Virus record (IMG/VR): IMGVR_UViG_3300027896_000014
Span: 62,001-126,000 of that record
Reading direction: 5' to 3' (one strand)
Source of the DNA: a virus
DNA: 64,000 bases
Positions 48,792 through 55,988 of the stretch are shown one piece after another. Below the pieces are notes generated by a model. It was not told the origin of the DNA, made no database searches, and saw only the letters and a program-made list of their open reading frames with translations. Position numbers and translations under genes: made by a program. The stretch's first letter is position 1. The number at the start of each line of letters is the position of its first letter.

Positions 48792-50599
48792 TATTGTCCC
48801 TCAAATGCGGAAAGGGGTCTACGCGTAGGTTCCCCTTCACCGGGGGCCAAAGCCCCGGGAACCAAACCAGCTCCACCGGCAGTCGGCGGAGGCGCCTGAT
48901 CAAGTGCCTCTGCCTGGTCATCCGTCATAATGAAGTCCGGGTCATGAAACCCGAACGCATTAACTTCGTGTTTTAGAAGCTTATACGGCTTAAAATACTT
49001 ACCGAATGTGGAGCTTTCTGCCTGCTTAAGAAAGGCTTGATACATTTGAATAAGCTGACTATTCTTGATTGCGGCAGATATCCCCATGATCTTAATATCG
49101 CAATTGGCCTTCAACATCTCCTTGCGTTGTTCAATGGACATCTGAGCGAACTTTTGAGCATTCGGATTGTTTTTCATAACACGGGAAATACTGGGATCTG
49201 AGTATTCATTCCAGTTCAGGACCACTACCTCTAAAGCAGCTCTAATCGTATTGACCGCACCTTCTTCTATATCCTCACCTATTGAATCGAAGACTGTCAT
49301 GGACTGACCGAGCAATATCTCAGCCTCTCCCTTTGTTTTTTGGCTTTTAGTTCCACGTTGGCCAGCTGCTAATTGAGTAAGCATTGAGGAAGCTTCCCGG
49401 CGTTGGTCCCAGTGTTGAAGCGTGGCCAGCGTTTCGTTGCTTGAGGGACTCGTGTAAACCTCCTTAACCACCGGTTGGCCAGGTGGCGCATCTTGCCTAC
49501 GAAAGACCGTCTTACCAGGAAACATGGCAACATCCGTAGGGTCCTCGAGATCCATCCGGTTTAGTTCTCGAAGTTTATTGACCCGCCACGAGAGATCGTC
49601 GATATGGAGGCTCATTAAGTTGCAGCTATTAAGCCACAGAAGAAGAGAGGTCTCAATAACTCCGTGTCCCTCAAACGTAAATAAATCTGGAAGGGGGGAA
49701 AAAGATATGCCTGGCCATCGCATCGTCACGAAAGGATTTGGTTCAGGATTTCGGATCAAAACATCTCCTGCCACGGTAAACCTGGCATTATCGAGGAGAA
49801 GTTCTCCCGATTTATCCAAAATAACGCCCCAATGCTCGATCAACCTCACGGCTTTTCTAAAACTGCTTCGTTGATAATATTGACCTTTCCTGCGGGCCCG
49901 TTTTTCCGCAGTTTCCTGGCCCCAGCTCGATTCATTGGCCGTGACCTCATTCAACCTCACATACCGTCCACCGAGTTTTTTGACCTTCCATAAATCAAGC
50001 CACTCCACATGATCCCAGTAATCTCCCGACCATGGCTCCCGTGGCGATGCATCCGAATCCCGATAGATCTGCCATGGAGGAACGAGAGAAAAAACCAACC
50101 CCTTTCCTGGAACCCACCTCGGAATCATCTCATGGGATTGACCGATCGCAAAACCGAGTTCTGTTCCATCAGAAAACGCAGTATCTAGGTGGGCGTGTTG
50201 AGGATTGAACCAAAACTCAGAAGCATCTCTAAGGAAAGAGGCAATCCATTTTTCATTCTCATCATCTGGATTCACCGCCTCGATTTTATACCAATCTGGC
50301 TGGCGAAGTGCTTTTCGGATAATCGCCACTCCCTGTTTAACCGTGGAGGTCATATCCCCAGTTGTCATTTTGGCCTGCCAATCTTCTTTCTCCGAATAAT
50401 CAATATCTGCCTTGTAAGCCCTATAGCACTGATCCCAGAGATATCTAACTTCTAAGTTGGCTTGCTCTGACTCCGTAATGCAGCTATGAGCGAAGTCAAC
50501 AAATGTGTCAGGATCTTCGACACCATAAGCCGATGCTGCCTCTTCACGTTCCGCCAGCTCTTGATCATCCCACCCCTGGGTCCCTGCATCATTCGCCAT
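48791..50599 (-). CDS. Portal protein
   Basis: 602 aa. Acidic N-terminus, then the crown/wing core (KADIDYSEKEDWQAKMTTGD, SLVPPWQIYRDSDASPREPW) and the stem/clip helices (RREASSMLTQLAAGQRGTKS, KGEAEILLGQSMTVFDSIGE) of podovirus-type head-tail connectors. The C-terminus is low-complexity and ends RRPLSAFEGQ, matching the PLSAF motif of the small basic proteins at 44-45 kb. A TACGCA palindrome (50610-50623) and terminator (50632-50679) lie just upstream. Confidence 0.88.
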   Translation of the reverse strand: MANDAGTQGWDDQELAEREEAASAYGVEDPDTFVDFAHSCITESEQANLEVRYLWDQCYRAYKADIDYSEKEDWQAKMTTGDMTSTVKQGVAIIRKALRQPDWYKIEAVNPDDENEKWIASFLRDASEFWFNPQHAHLDTAFSDGTELGFAIGQSHEMIPRWVPGKGLVFSLVPPWQIYRDSDASPREPWSGDYWDHVEWLDLWKVKKLGGRYVRLNEVTANESSWGQETAEKRARRKGQYYQRSSFRKAVRLIEHWGVILDKSGELLLDNARFTVAGDVLIRNPEPNPFVTMRWPGISFSPLPDLFTFEGHGVIETSLLLWLNSCNLMSLHIDDLSWRVNKLRELNRMDLEDPTDVAMFPGKTVFRRQDAPPGQPVVKEVYTSPSSNETLATLQHWDQRREASSMLTQLAAGQRGTKSQKTKGEAEILLGQSMTVFDSIGEDIEEGAVNTIRAALEVVVLNWNEYSDPSISRVMKNNPNAQKFAQMSIEQRKEMLKANCDIKIMGISAAIKNSQLIQMYQAFLKQAESSTFGKYFKPYKLLKHEVNAFGFHDPDFIMTDDQAEALDQAPPPTAGGAGLVPGALAPGEGEPTRRPLSAFEGQ

Positions 50600-50609
50600 A
50601 AATCGTCCC

Positions 50610-50623
50610 TACGCATTTGCGTA
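50610..50623. promoter_or_regulatory. TACGCA-NN-TGCGTA palindrome before the portal gene
   Basis: TACGCATTTGCGTA, perfectly symmetric arms, ending 11 bp before the portal ATG and 9 bp after the terminator U-run, so any leader would start inside or just after it. Confidence 0.75.
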
Positions 50624-50631
50624 TGTTCAGA

Positions 50632-50679
50632 AATAAAAAAACCCCTTGCTCAAGGACTTTCGATCCTCAAACAAGGGGT
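50632..50679 (-). terminator. Rho-independent terminator before the portal gene
   Basis: On the minus strand ACCCCTTG pairs with CAAGGGGT around a loop that holds a smaller AGGA-TCCT hairpin, and TTTTTT follows immediately. It closes the packaging-region transcript. Confidence 0.85.
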
Positions 50680-50710
50680 CTCAAATATCTCATTGAAATG
50701 AGGTTGGAGA

Positions 50711-50953
50711 CTATCCTTTCAGATTAATTCTCTTCCTCAGTCCCTTTTCGTTTTTCTCGTAATCACTGATCCCTCCCTGATTTAGGTGAATGGTTACTGA
50801 TCCCGTAAAACTACTTCCGATGATTCCGAGCATTGAGAGAGAATTTACGATGTTCTGTTCGTATTCATCTCTCCCATTTTGAATTCTGTGATTTGTATAC
50901 TCTAAACCAATTGGTTTGTCAAGCCTTTTTTTAATTGGGGTGGATTTTACCAT
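50711..50953 (-). CDS. Small conserved phage protein
   Basis: 80 aa, ending VTIHLNQGGISDYEKNEKGL, a stretch I have seen as a small conserved segment in phage proteins of unknown function. Basic N-terminus (KSTPIKKRLDKPIG). It precedes the terminator at 50632-50679. Weak start context. Confidence 0.5.
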   Translation of the reverse strand: MVKSTPIKKRLDKPIGLEYTNHRIQNGRDEYEQNIVNSLSMLGIIGSSFTGSVTIHLNQGGISDYEKNEKGLRKRINLKG

Positions 50954-50960
50954 CGGGGTT

Positions 50961-51164
50961 CTATCCTATTTCAATGGATCTAATTGATTCTATCCTTCCA
51001 ACTTCGCCATTAAAAGGTGACATGCTTCTTAAATATTTAGCATCGGCAGTCTGTTCATATCTTCGCTTTGACTGCTCATAATAATATTTCACTTTAGCAT
51101 AGCTTTGTCCTTTCGTAGCTCTCCAAATCTTTCTCGATACCACCCATAGCTTGATCCAGCTCAT
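50961..51164 (-). CDS. Small protein ending in a capsid-like GEVGRIESIR motif
   Basis: 67 aa from MSWIKLWVVSRKIWRATKG, with AAAGGGGG before the ATG at 51164. Basic helical N-terminus. The C-terminus PFNGEVGRIESIRSIEI closely matches the major capsid segment HNSEVGKIESIRCIEI. It may derive from a capsid-gene fragment or share an assembly contact. In-frame sequence upstream of the start looks like another gene's remnant (51167-51266). Confidence 0.55.
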   Translation of the reverse strand: MSWIKLWVVSRKIWRATKGQSYAKVKYYYEQSKRRYEQTADAKYLRSMSPFNGEVGRIESIRSIEIG

Positions 51165-51166
51165 GT

Positions 51167-51266
51167 TACCCCCTTTCAAACAGCATCCCTTCATCACCGG
51201 CATCCGGTTCATGGTTTGAAAGCTGAAAGTCTTTTCGTAACGTTTAATCCGATCTGCGAGTGACAT
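51167..51266 (-). pseudogene. Possible Thg1-like (tRNA-His guanylyltransferase) 5' remnant
   Basis: The frame before the 67-aa gene reads MSLADRIKRYEKTFSFQTMN then RMPVM, which resembles the N-terminus of Thg1-like proteins ('M.L.DR.K.YE....... RMPV'). Everything after the first ~27 residues is lost. Too short for certainty. Confidence 0.3.
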
Positions 51267-51399
51267 CTTTGTGCCTAAACCTCCTGCCCTTGTAGGCCTT
51301 GCGGTCCCGTAACCGTCTCTCACGCATTAACTTCGTGAATGTTTTGGCCTCGGAGAGGCAACGACCCACATACTTTTCAGTCTCTCTTTGATTAGACAT
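51244..51399 (-). CDS. 51-aa basic hypothetical protein
   Basis: Starts MSNQRETEKYVGRCLSEAKT and becomes very Arg/Lys-rich (KLMRERRLRDRKAYKGRRF). GAGG lies upstream of the ATG. It overlaps the start of the Thg1-like remnant in another frame. Possibly nucleic-acid binding. Function unknown. Confidence 0.5.
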   Translation of the reverse strand: MSNQRETEKYVGRCLSEAKTFTKLMRERRLRDRKAYKGRRFRHKDVTRRSD

Positions 51400-51413
51400 T
51401 TTGCCTCACTCTT

Positions 51414-51620
51414 TTACAACTTTACAATATTCATTGCGATAAAGGTCAACCCCGTGAACCGAAAAGTCAAGGTATTCGGATCAACCTGGAAGTTCGGAAC
51501 GTAGGCACACGAATATTTCTTAACCATAGCTTCAAATTCTTCCTTACAGGCTTGAGACCGCTGCATATCCGAGAGCGCCCCTTCCACTCCCCGGCCTTCG
51601 ACATTGATAATACCTTCCAT
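51414..51620 (-). CDS. Small hypothetical protein
   Basis: 68 aa from MEGIINVEGRGVEGALSDMQ, preceded by AAGGAGGG. Two beta strands near the end (FRFTGLTFIAMNIVKL). The longer frame from 51770 adds unrelated basic sequence and is not used. Function unknown. Confidence 0.5.
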   Translation of the reverse strand: MEGIINVEGRGVEGALSDMQRSQACKEEFEAMVKKYSCAYVPNFQVDPNTLTFRFTGLTFIAMNIVKL

Positions 51621-51636
51621 GTTCTTACCCTCCTTT

Positions 51637-51942
51637 TTAATTAATTTTAGATGCTTTTTCATTCTCGCATGTTTTCGCCTCTGCGCATTCCTTCCCATTT
51701 TCCTTTGCCTCTCCAAAAATGTAAGCCCCACCGGTGGGACAGTCAGGATCAATTCTAACCACCATTCCATGTACTTCGAGCACCATTTTGTGGTTCCTTC
51801 CTTCGGCTCGGTTGACCTCGTTCAATAGGGTCTCATTAGCCAGAGGAGACAGATATACCCATTTGGGCGTAAGGCCCAAATCTTCCAGCTTTCGTTTCGC
51901 TGTTAGGATCGTGTCACGAATTGAAGTTGTCACCTTATGCAC
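51637..51942 (-). CDS. Hypothetical protein with beta-hairpin core
   Basis: 101 aa. TTSIRDTILTAKRKLEDLGL opens a helical N-terminus. LSPLANETLLNEVNRAEGRN and KMVLEVHGMVVRIDPDCP form a hairpin. The layout (helix, then a short antiparallel sheet ending in a Cys-Pro turn) resembles small proteins found next to capsid genes, and it precedes the capsid-like gene at 52173. A structural role is possible. Not assigned. Confidence 0.45.
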   Translation of the reverse strand: MHKVTTSIRDTILTAKRKLEDLGLTPKWVYLSPLANETLLNEVNRAEGRNHKMVLEVHGMVVRIDPDCPTGGAYIFGEAKENGKECAEAKTCENEKASKIN

Positions 51943-51972
51943 CGATCACACCTTTTCATGCGTCCTCCATTT

Positions 51973-52176
51973 TTAGTCGGCCGTTAATGGAATAATTACT
52001 TTCATATGACTCGGCCATCCAAAAATAAGCCTCTTCCTAGAATTGTACTCCCAAATACAGTCAGAATCTTCTATACGCTCCCATCCTTCAATCCTACGGG
52101 CATCTGCGTAAACCTCATCGAGGGAGCGCTTTCTCCTGCATAGACGACCAAAGGAAATTCCGAGTCCGAAACTCAT
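51973..52176 (-). CDS. Small basic hypothetical protein
   Basis: 67 aa, starting MSFGLGISFGRLCRRKRSLD. Overlaps the capsid-like gene's stop (ATGA), so it is translated with it. Ends in hydrophobic strand VIIPLTAD. Unknown. Confidence 0.5.
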   Translation of the reverse strand: MSFGLGISFGRLCRRKRSLDEVYADARRIEGWERIEDSDCIWEYNSRKRLIFGWPSHMKVIIPLTAD

Positions 52177-52955
52177 TCTTTCCTCTCCGGGATGTGAAGG
52201 ACGTTCTGGCCACCAAATGCCAGTACGCCAAACCAGGCGATCATCGGCATCAATAATCGGAGCTTCGGAGTTTGGACCTCCCTGAATATCAAGCCCTGAT
52301 CACCGAAAACCACGCCATCACCTGAGAAACAACTTGGATCGGTACACTTGATCCAACGAATATTATTATTGGTCTGTCCAACCTCTCCTTGGTACAAAAC
52401 ATCCCCTTCTTTTAGATATTTGCTCCAATTGAAAATCTTGGCAAACTGCTTGATCCTGCGTATCAGTCTTGAGCCACCGATACCGATGTAACTCATCCCA
52501 TCGTAGGGTTCTGTTACGGAGTCCATATATCCGGAGACGATAGCCAGAGTCGCTTCCATCTCGGACCATTTAGCTCGAGGAATCAATCTCTTTATTAAAA
52601 CTCTGGATCTGGTAATGTCCACGGAACCTAATCTCAAGGCATGGGCGCAACAACGGTCAAGAACAGTTCTTAGTTGTCGGATCAAGCGCTTTTGTATTGG
52701 ATTTGCTGAATCAAATACTATAAACGGTGTGAAATTGGCCGGCAGGTTAAGGCCACGCCCTACCTCAGCTACTTTAATAGGAATCTTTCTTATCCTTCTC
52801 GTCGTCTTGTCAAATCGCTTTACCACTTCCTTTTTAGGATCGACGGCGGCCGCAAACTGGACTATTTCGGCCTGCCTAATAGCCGCATACCTTAACGCTG
52901 AAGATGCAGGATTACACTCAAAATAGCCTTCTCCATATTCCCATCTCCAAGTCAT
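52173..52955 (-). CDS. Second capsid-like protein (divergent N4-gp56 paralogue)
   Basis: 260 aa. It keeps the order of capsid motifs of the gene at 40982: IPIKVAEVGRGLNLP (capsid: ITVAEYGRAVTF), EPYDGMSYIGIGGSRLIRRI (capsid: DPYEGDDYIGLLATKAMRGV), WSKYLKEGDVLYQGEVGQ (capsid: WKQYLREGDVFHNSEVGK), and GDGVVFGDQGLIF near residue 215. The N-terminal arm is shorter and the rest is diverged, so it is probably a minor capsid protein or a retired copy. It lies in the small-gene region between portal and terminase, away from the main capsid cluster. Confidence 0.7.
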   Translation of the reverse strand: MTWRWEYGEGYFECNPASSALRYAAIRQAEIVQFAAAVDPKKEVVKRFDKTTRRIRKIPIKVAEVGRGLNLPANFTPFIVFDSANPIQKRLIRQLRTVLDRCCAHALRLGSVDITRSRVLIKRLIPRAKWSEMEATLAIVSGYMDSVTEPYDGMSYIGIGGSRLIRRIKQFAKIFNWSKYLKEGDVLYQGEVGQTNNNIRWIKCTDPSCFSGDGVVFGDQGLIFREVQTPKLRLLMPMIAWFGVLAFGGQNVLHIPERKE

Positions 52956-52982
52956 TTCTTCACCCTCCTCGCACTCCCATCC

Positions 52983-53372
52983 TCAGCTATGCGATCCCTG
53001 CGCCCGATATCCAAAGATAAAATTTGGCTTCTCATCAGCACGATCACAAAAGGTCTTCCAAAAAGTTATTCTCCAAATCTTTTCGCCCGGAACACCACTT
53101 TTATTAACTTGCCAAAGCAATGACACATCACGAACCGGAAGACCATAATCATGCAAAGCTGCCAGTGCCCCAAATCCATTCGCATCGTCAGCCGTTGCGA
53201 TAAGGTCTATCGTCGGCCTATCATAGCTGTGTCCCTTACCTCCCTGACAAGATTGACATGTCTCAAAACACTTTGCATGGAGAACCCGCACGGCAAATCT
53301 AATCCCTTGATCAAGCTCCTGATACCAAGCCTCTGACGCCATATGGTCTCTAATCGGAACCTTATTTTCCAT
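52983..53372 (-). CDS. Conserved hypothetical protein with Cys cluster
   Basis: 129 aa. FAVRVLHAKCFETCQSCQGG, then KGHSYDRPTIDLIATADDAN. Three cysteines and two histidines near residues 33-50 may bind metal, and the C-terminus is beta-rich (IWRITFWKTFCDRADEKPNF). It matches the style of small conserved proteins found in many phage genomes. Function unknown. Confidence 0.55.
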   Translation of the reverse strand: MENKVPIRDHMASEAWYQELDQGIRFAVRVLHAKCFETCQSCQGGKGHSYDRPTIDLIATADDANGFGALAALHDYGLPVRDVSLLWQVNKSGVPGEKIWRITFWKTFCDRADEKPNFIFGYRAQGSHS

Positions 53373-53547
53373 CTTTCACTCTTCTTAAGCTCCCATCCTC
53401 AGCCACATAGTATTCCTGACCGTTCATATCAGTCCAGGTTTCTCCCGGCTTTAAGAACTTACATTTATCCCTGAAGTCCAAGGTGCAACCCTTCTCATGT
53501 GGGTCGTGGCTATGGGGATGGAATGGCTTTTTGTCCCGTGGTAGCAT
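53362..53547 (-). CDS. Small hypothetical protein
   Basis: 61 aa, opening MLPRDKKPFHPHSHDPHEKG with several His residues, then GCTLDFRDKCKFLKPGETWT. Overlaps both neighbours. Likely metal-binding. Unknown. Confidence 0.5.
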   Translation of the reverse strand: MLPRDKKPFHPHSHDPHEKGCTLDFRDKCKFLKPGETWTDMNGQEYYVAEDGSLRRVKDGK

Positions 53548-53770
53548 GGTTATCCTTCCCTTCGTCCTCTTGTTTAACGATCCTCAGTATTTTTTCTTCG
53601 GCAATTCGCATAAATAGGTGAAATTTGGATTCGAAGTCATCTGCCGGCACTCTCATTTCAAAGTTGTGTTCTATCTTCCCACCAACCTTGGCTTTAACAG
53701 AGCAACGTATGTGCCCTGCAGGAAATTCTTCCGGTCTGACTCTCACGATAATATCATCAAGAATTCTCAT
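53510..53770 (-). CDS. Small beta-rich hypothetical protein
   Basis: 86 aa with alternating strands (IIVRVRPEEFPAGHIRCSVK, IEHNFEMRVPADDFESKF) and a helix, then a charged tail. Overlaps the next gene by 38 bases. No family recognised. Confidence 0.5.
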   Translation of the reverse strand: MRILDDIIVRVRPEEFPAGHIRCSVKAKVGGKIEHNFEMRVPADDFESKFHLFMRIAEEKILRIVKQEDEGKDNHATTGQKAIPSP

Positions 53771-53779
53771 TTCATCTCC

Positions 53780-54097
53780 TTATAGTAAGACGTTCGCCAA
53801 ATAGACCAGAATGCTAAGATGGATCGCCTGATCAAAGCCAATGAGAACAAAGAACCAATGCATCTCTCCTTTTTGCCAGAGGTATGCAGTTCCCCTGGAA
53901 GTAATTCCGTCCACGATGAGATGCGTGGCTCCAATGATGATTGCAAAGAGGACCCCACACCACACAAAGCACGAGGTGTAGACCAACGCATGAAAGCTCA
54001 ACCACTTAAGGCTCTTGCTTTTGTTCATAGCCATTGTGTGGCTTTGGAACAGTAGATCTCCCACGAAATGTACCCAAATGAATAGAAGAATAATCAT
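53780..54097 (-). CDS. DUF3307 membrane protein
   Basis: 105 aa from MIILLFIWVHFVGDLLFQSH, with AGGAGG before the ATG at 54097. The GDLLFQSHTMAMNKSKS segment and three to four hydrophobic helices (LLFIWVHFVGDLLF, LVYTSCFVWCGVLFAIII, HWFFVLIGFDQAIHLSILVY) are the DUF3307 pattern. Such proteins occur widely in phages and prophages as small inner-membrane proteins of unknown role, perhaps in lysis timing or exclusion. Confidence 0.75.
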   Translation of the reverse strand: MIILLFIWVHFVGDLLFQSHTMAMNKSKSLKWLSFHALVYTSCFVWCGVLFAIIIGATHLIVDGITSRGTAYLWQKGEMHWFFVLIGFDQAIHLSILVYLANVLL

Positions 54098-54098
54098 G

Positions 54099-54236
54099 TT
54101 ATTGCCTCCTGGCATTCACGATCTCTTCAAGCGTCCCGATCGGTGGACCGAGCCTTTCTGATACAACCTTGGAAATGTGCTCTACGAACCTAGCATACCA
54201 CTTATCCCCAAACTTCTCCTTGAATCGTTTAATCAT
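54099..54236 (-). CDS. 45-aa hypothetical protein
   Basis: Starts MIKRFKEKFGDKWYARFVEH, amphipathic and basic, and ends EEIVNARRQ. The ATG at 54236 is only two bases from the TACGCC palindrome, whose AAAGG may double as Shine-Dalgarno. Coupled to the DUF3307 gene. Confidence 0.5.
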   Translation of the reverse strand: MIKRFKEKFGDKWYARFVEHISKVVSERLGPPIGTLEEIVNARRQ

Positions 54237-54238
54237 TT

Positions 54239-54252
54239 TACGCCTTTGCGTA
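54239..54252. promoter_or_regulatory. TACGCC-type palindrome before a small gene
   Basis: TACGCCTTTGCGTA, one arm base changed, directly upstream of the ATG of the 45-aa gene at 54236 and 15 bases from the end of the endonuclease VII remnant. Confidence 0.65.
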
Positions 54253-54267
54253 TTACTGTATGACAAA

Positions 54268-54447
54268 CTACTCCTCCAAATATTTTAATGCTCTATCAAT
54301 TTTATTTCTTTGATTTTCAACATATCCAACAATCCTATTGCATTGTGCATGTAAAAGCCCCCTGACTCTTCCAGTTATATGGTCATGATCTATGTGAGTC
54401 GAACGGTCTGTCGTAAGTTCTTTATCGCAGATAGGACATAAATTCTT
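54268..54447 (-). pseudogene. Endonuclease VII-like gene, 3' fragment
   Basis: A 59-residue open frame without start codon, reading KNLCPICDKELTTDRSTHID, then HDHITGRVRGLLHAQCNRIV. It has the CxxC, DHDH and RGLLxxxCN motifs of recombination endonuclease VII (Holliday-junction-cleaving or homing-type nuclease). A TGA lies just upstream. The missing 5' part is found about 1.3 kb away at 55779-55973; joined, they make one ~122-aa enzyme. Confidence 0.8.
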
Positions 54448-54539
54448 TCAGAAATCCATCGATGCCCTTGCCAAAGCGATAAGAGATTTGAGAAGTATCT
54501 TAGAGGTTATTTCAACCAACCTCCAGCACGTCTCTGGGG

Positions 54540-54704
54540 CTATCGATCGCTCTTCTGGTTCAAAGAAAGAGTAAGGCGCAAAAAAACCGCATCTATCAGA
54601 TCTAATGTCCCATGAAGGATCTCATATGCATCTTTGGCGTTCATCCCATCGAAAAGGGGGGCCAGCTTGTTCTTGATGAAAGCAATTCTTTGTTTGTCTG
54701 TCAT
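54540..54704 (-). CDS. 54-aa helical hypothetical protein within the insertion
   Basis: Starts MTDKQRIAFIKNKLAPLFDG, with AAAGGAG before the ATG. Two helices (AYEILHGTLDLIDAVFLRLT). It lies between the two parts of the endonuclease VII gene, so it belongs to the inserted segment. A headless plus-strand frame (54446-54575, QKSIDALAKAIRDLRSILEV) overlaps its 3' end and is probably a remnant. Confidence 0.55.
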   Translation of the reverse strand: MTDKQRIAFIKNKLAPLFDGMNAKDAYEILHGTLDLIDAVFLRLTLSLNQKSDR

Positions 54705-54742
54705 AATTTTTCTCCTTTCAGAAGATTGAGAAGGTGTAAAAC

Positions 54743-54901
54743 ATAGAAACTACAATCTGGATCTGCACGGCAATTATTTGCACTGTCATTGGCTTTTTAG
54801 CTTACGCAGTAGTCGGTGATATCACTAAAGCCCTGCGTCGTATCGAAATAGTGTTGGACGAAATCCTCAAAAATATGATGGATAAGAGATCTCGCATATG
54901 A
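54743..54901 (+). pseudogene. Diverged copy of the 9600 membrane protein, lacking an ATG
   Basis: The frame reads ETTIWICTAIICTVIGFLAY and so on for 52 codons, closely matching METTIWICTGIIVISIVAGF at 9600. DNA identity is high over GAAACTACAATCTGGATCTG. The start codon is ATA and a stop lies two codons before it, so it is either inactive or uses a rare ATA start. It opposes its neighbours inside the insertion. Confidence 0.7.
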
Positions 54902-54917
54902 AGATCCTACACACTTT

Positions 54918-55655
54918 CTATCTCCTTTTTTTAAGTCTGGCTATAAATTGATTTAAAAATTTTCGATCAATTTCAAGAGTTCTTGATTTAATGTTTGAGA
55001 GATAAATGTCCGCCGCATTCCACATCTGAATTCTGGAAGAGGCTCCACGGCGAATCCATGAAGCATACATATCGGCGGCTTGTAACGGAGGAAATTGTTT
55101 GTCATCCCAATGATCACATTTTCCAAGTCTTGGGAGGTCTGGTAGTTGCGATTTTATATAGTCATCAAAGATAATCCTAAACCGTCTTCCAACTTTTCCC
55201 TGTTCATCGAAAATAAAATCTATCGGATTGGCTCTCTTACCTATTCCTGGAAATAAAAACACACATTGAAAACACACCCAAGCAACAACCAAAGCTGCAC
55301 ATATAAAATAAGGATCATTGGACGGGAAGAGAGAATTAAAAGAGTAAAATTCCTTGATTATCTTAAGATCACTTTTTGAGAGATATGCCGCAATACCATA
55401 GCAGTTTTCAGTTGGAATAACGCTTGCCAGCTTAGCAATTTTTTGATTTCTAACATCCCGGTCAAAATTTGAAAAGCATCGTTTTAGTCCAATCGCATCA
55501 TTGGTTCTATAGTATCCAATAACTGGAGGCTCCTTACATACATTAACCCAATCAGAAGAAAACTTGTCCCATACTATAATCGGTGCTATGAAACCACCCA
55601 AGACGAAGGTGCTTTCGTCTCCGCTATCATCTATGACAGCTTTGAGGGTTATCAT
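54918..55655 (-). CDS. DUF3800 protein (RNase H-like predicted nuclease) in the insertion
   Basis: 246 aa from MITLKAVIDDSGDESTFVLG, with GGGAGA five bases before the ATG. DUF3800 signatures: the IDDSGDES opening, a W..F..DW segment, FIFDEQGKVG near residue 170, and PPLQAADMYASWIRR near 210. The family is predicted to have an RNase H-like fold and often occurs in phage and defence islands. The reading frame continues upstream into the endonuclease VII 5' part, so a longer fusion could be made, but the internal start fits the family. Confidence 0.75.
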   Translation of the reverse strand: MITLKAVIDDSGDESTFVLGGFIAPIIVWDKFSSDWVNVCKEPPVIGYYRTNDAIGLKRCFSNFDRDVRNQKIAKLASVIPTENCYGIAAYLSKSDLKIIKEFYSFNSLFPSNDPYFICAALVVAWVCFQCVFLFPGIGKRANPIDFIFDEQGKVGRRFRIIFDDYIKSQLPDLPRLGKCDHWDDKQFPPLQAADMYASWIRRGASSRIQMWNAADIYLSNIKSRTLEIDRKFLNQFIARLKKRR

Positions 55656-55778
55656 TAATCTCCCATTTTTATATTCGGGAGCCAGTCCGCAATAATACCG
55701 TTGTATGCAGATCGCAGCAAGCTCTAACTGATCGAGTATACTCCTTTTCTTGCTGCTTTGTAAAGTTAATAATTCCGA

Positions 55779-55973
55779 ATTCTTTTGTGAAAGTCTAAGC
55801 TCTCCCAAACTTTCGAAGGTCAGCCCATATCTTTTTTTGAGTATATGTCTTCTCCGTAAAAGACGCCATCGGTCTGGATTCTTTTCTCTCCACTTTTTCT
55901 CCGCTAAGTACGCTTGAGCTTTATGGTTTTGTTTATACTTACGAGATGCTCTGCGAGCTGATTCCTTGCTCAT
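55779..55973 (-). pseudogene. Endonuclease VII-like gene, 5' fragment
   Basis: The first 65 codons of the open frame, MSKESARRASRKYKQNHKAQ, then WREKNPDRWRLLRRRHILKK, then RYGLTFESLGELRLSQKN, are the usual Lys/Arg-rich N-terminus of endonuclease VII homologues ('kk..R..NP.......KYGlt.e'). Downstream the frame enters unrelated DUF3800-side sequence. It shares the 8 bp AATTCTTT (55778-55785) with the other end of the break at 54441-54448. Confidence 0.75.
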
Positions 55974-55988
55974 TCCAAAAGTCGCCTC

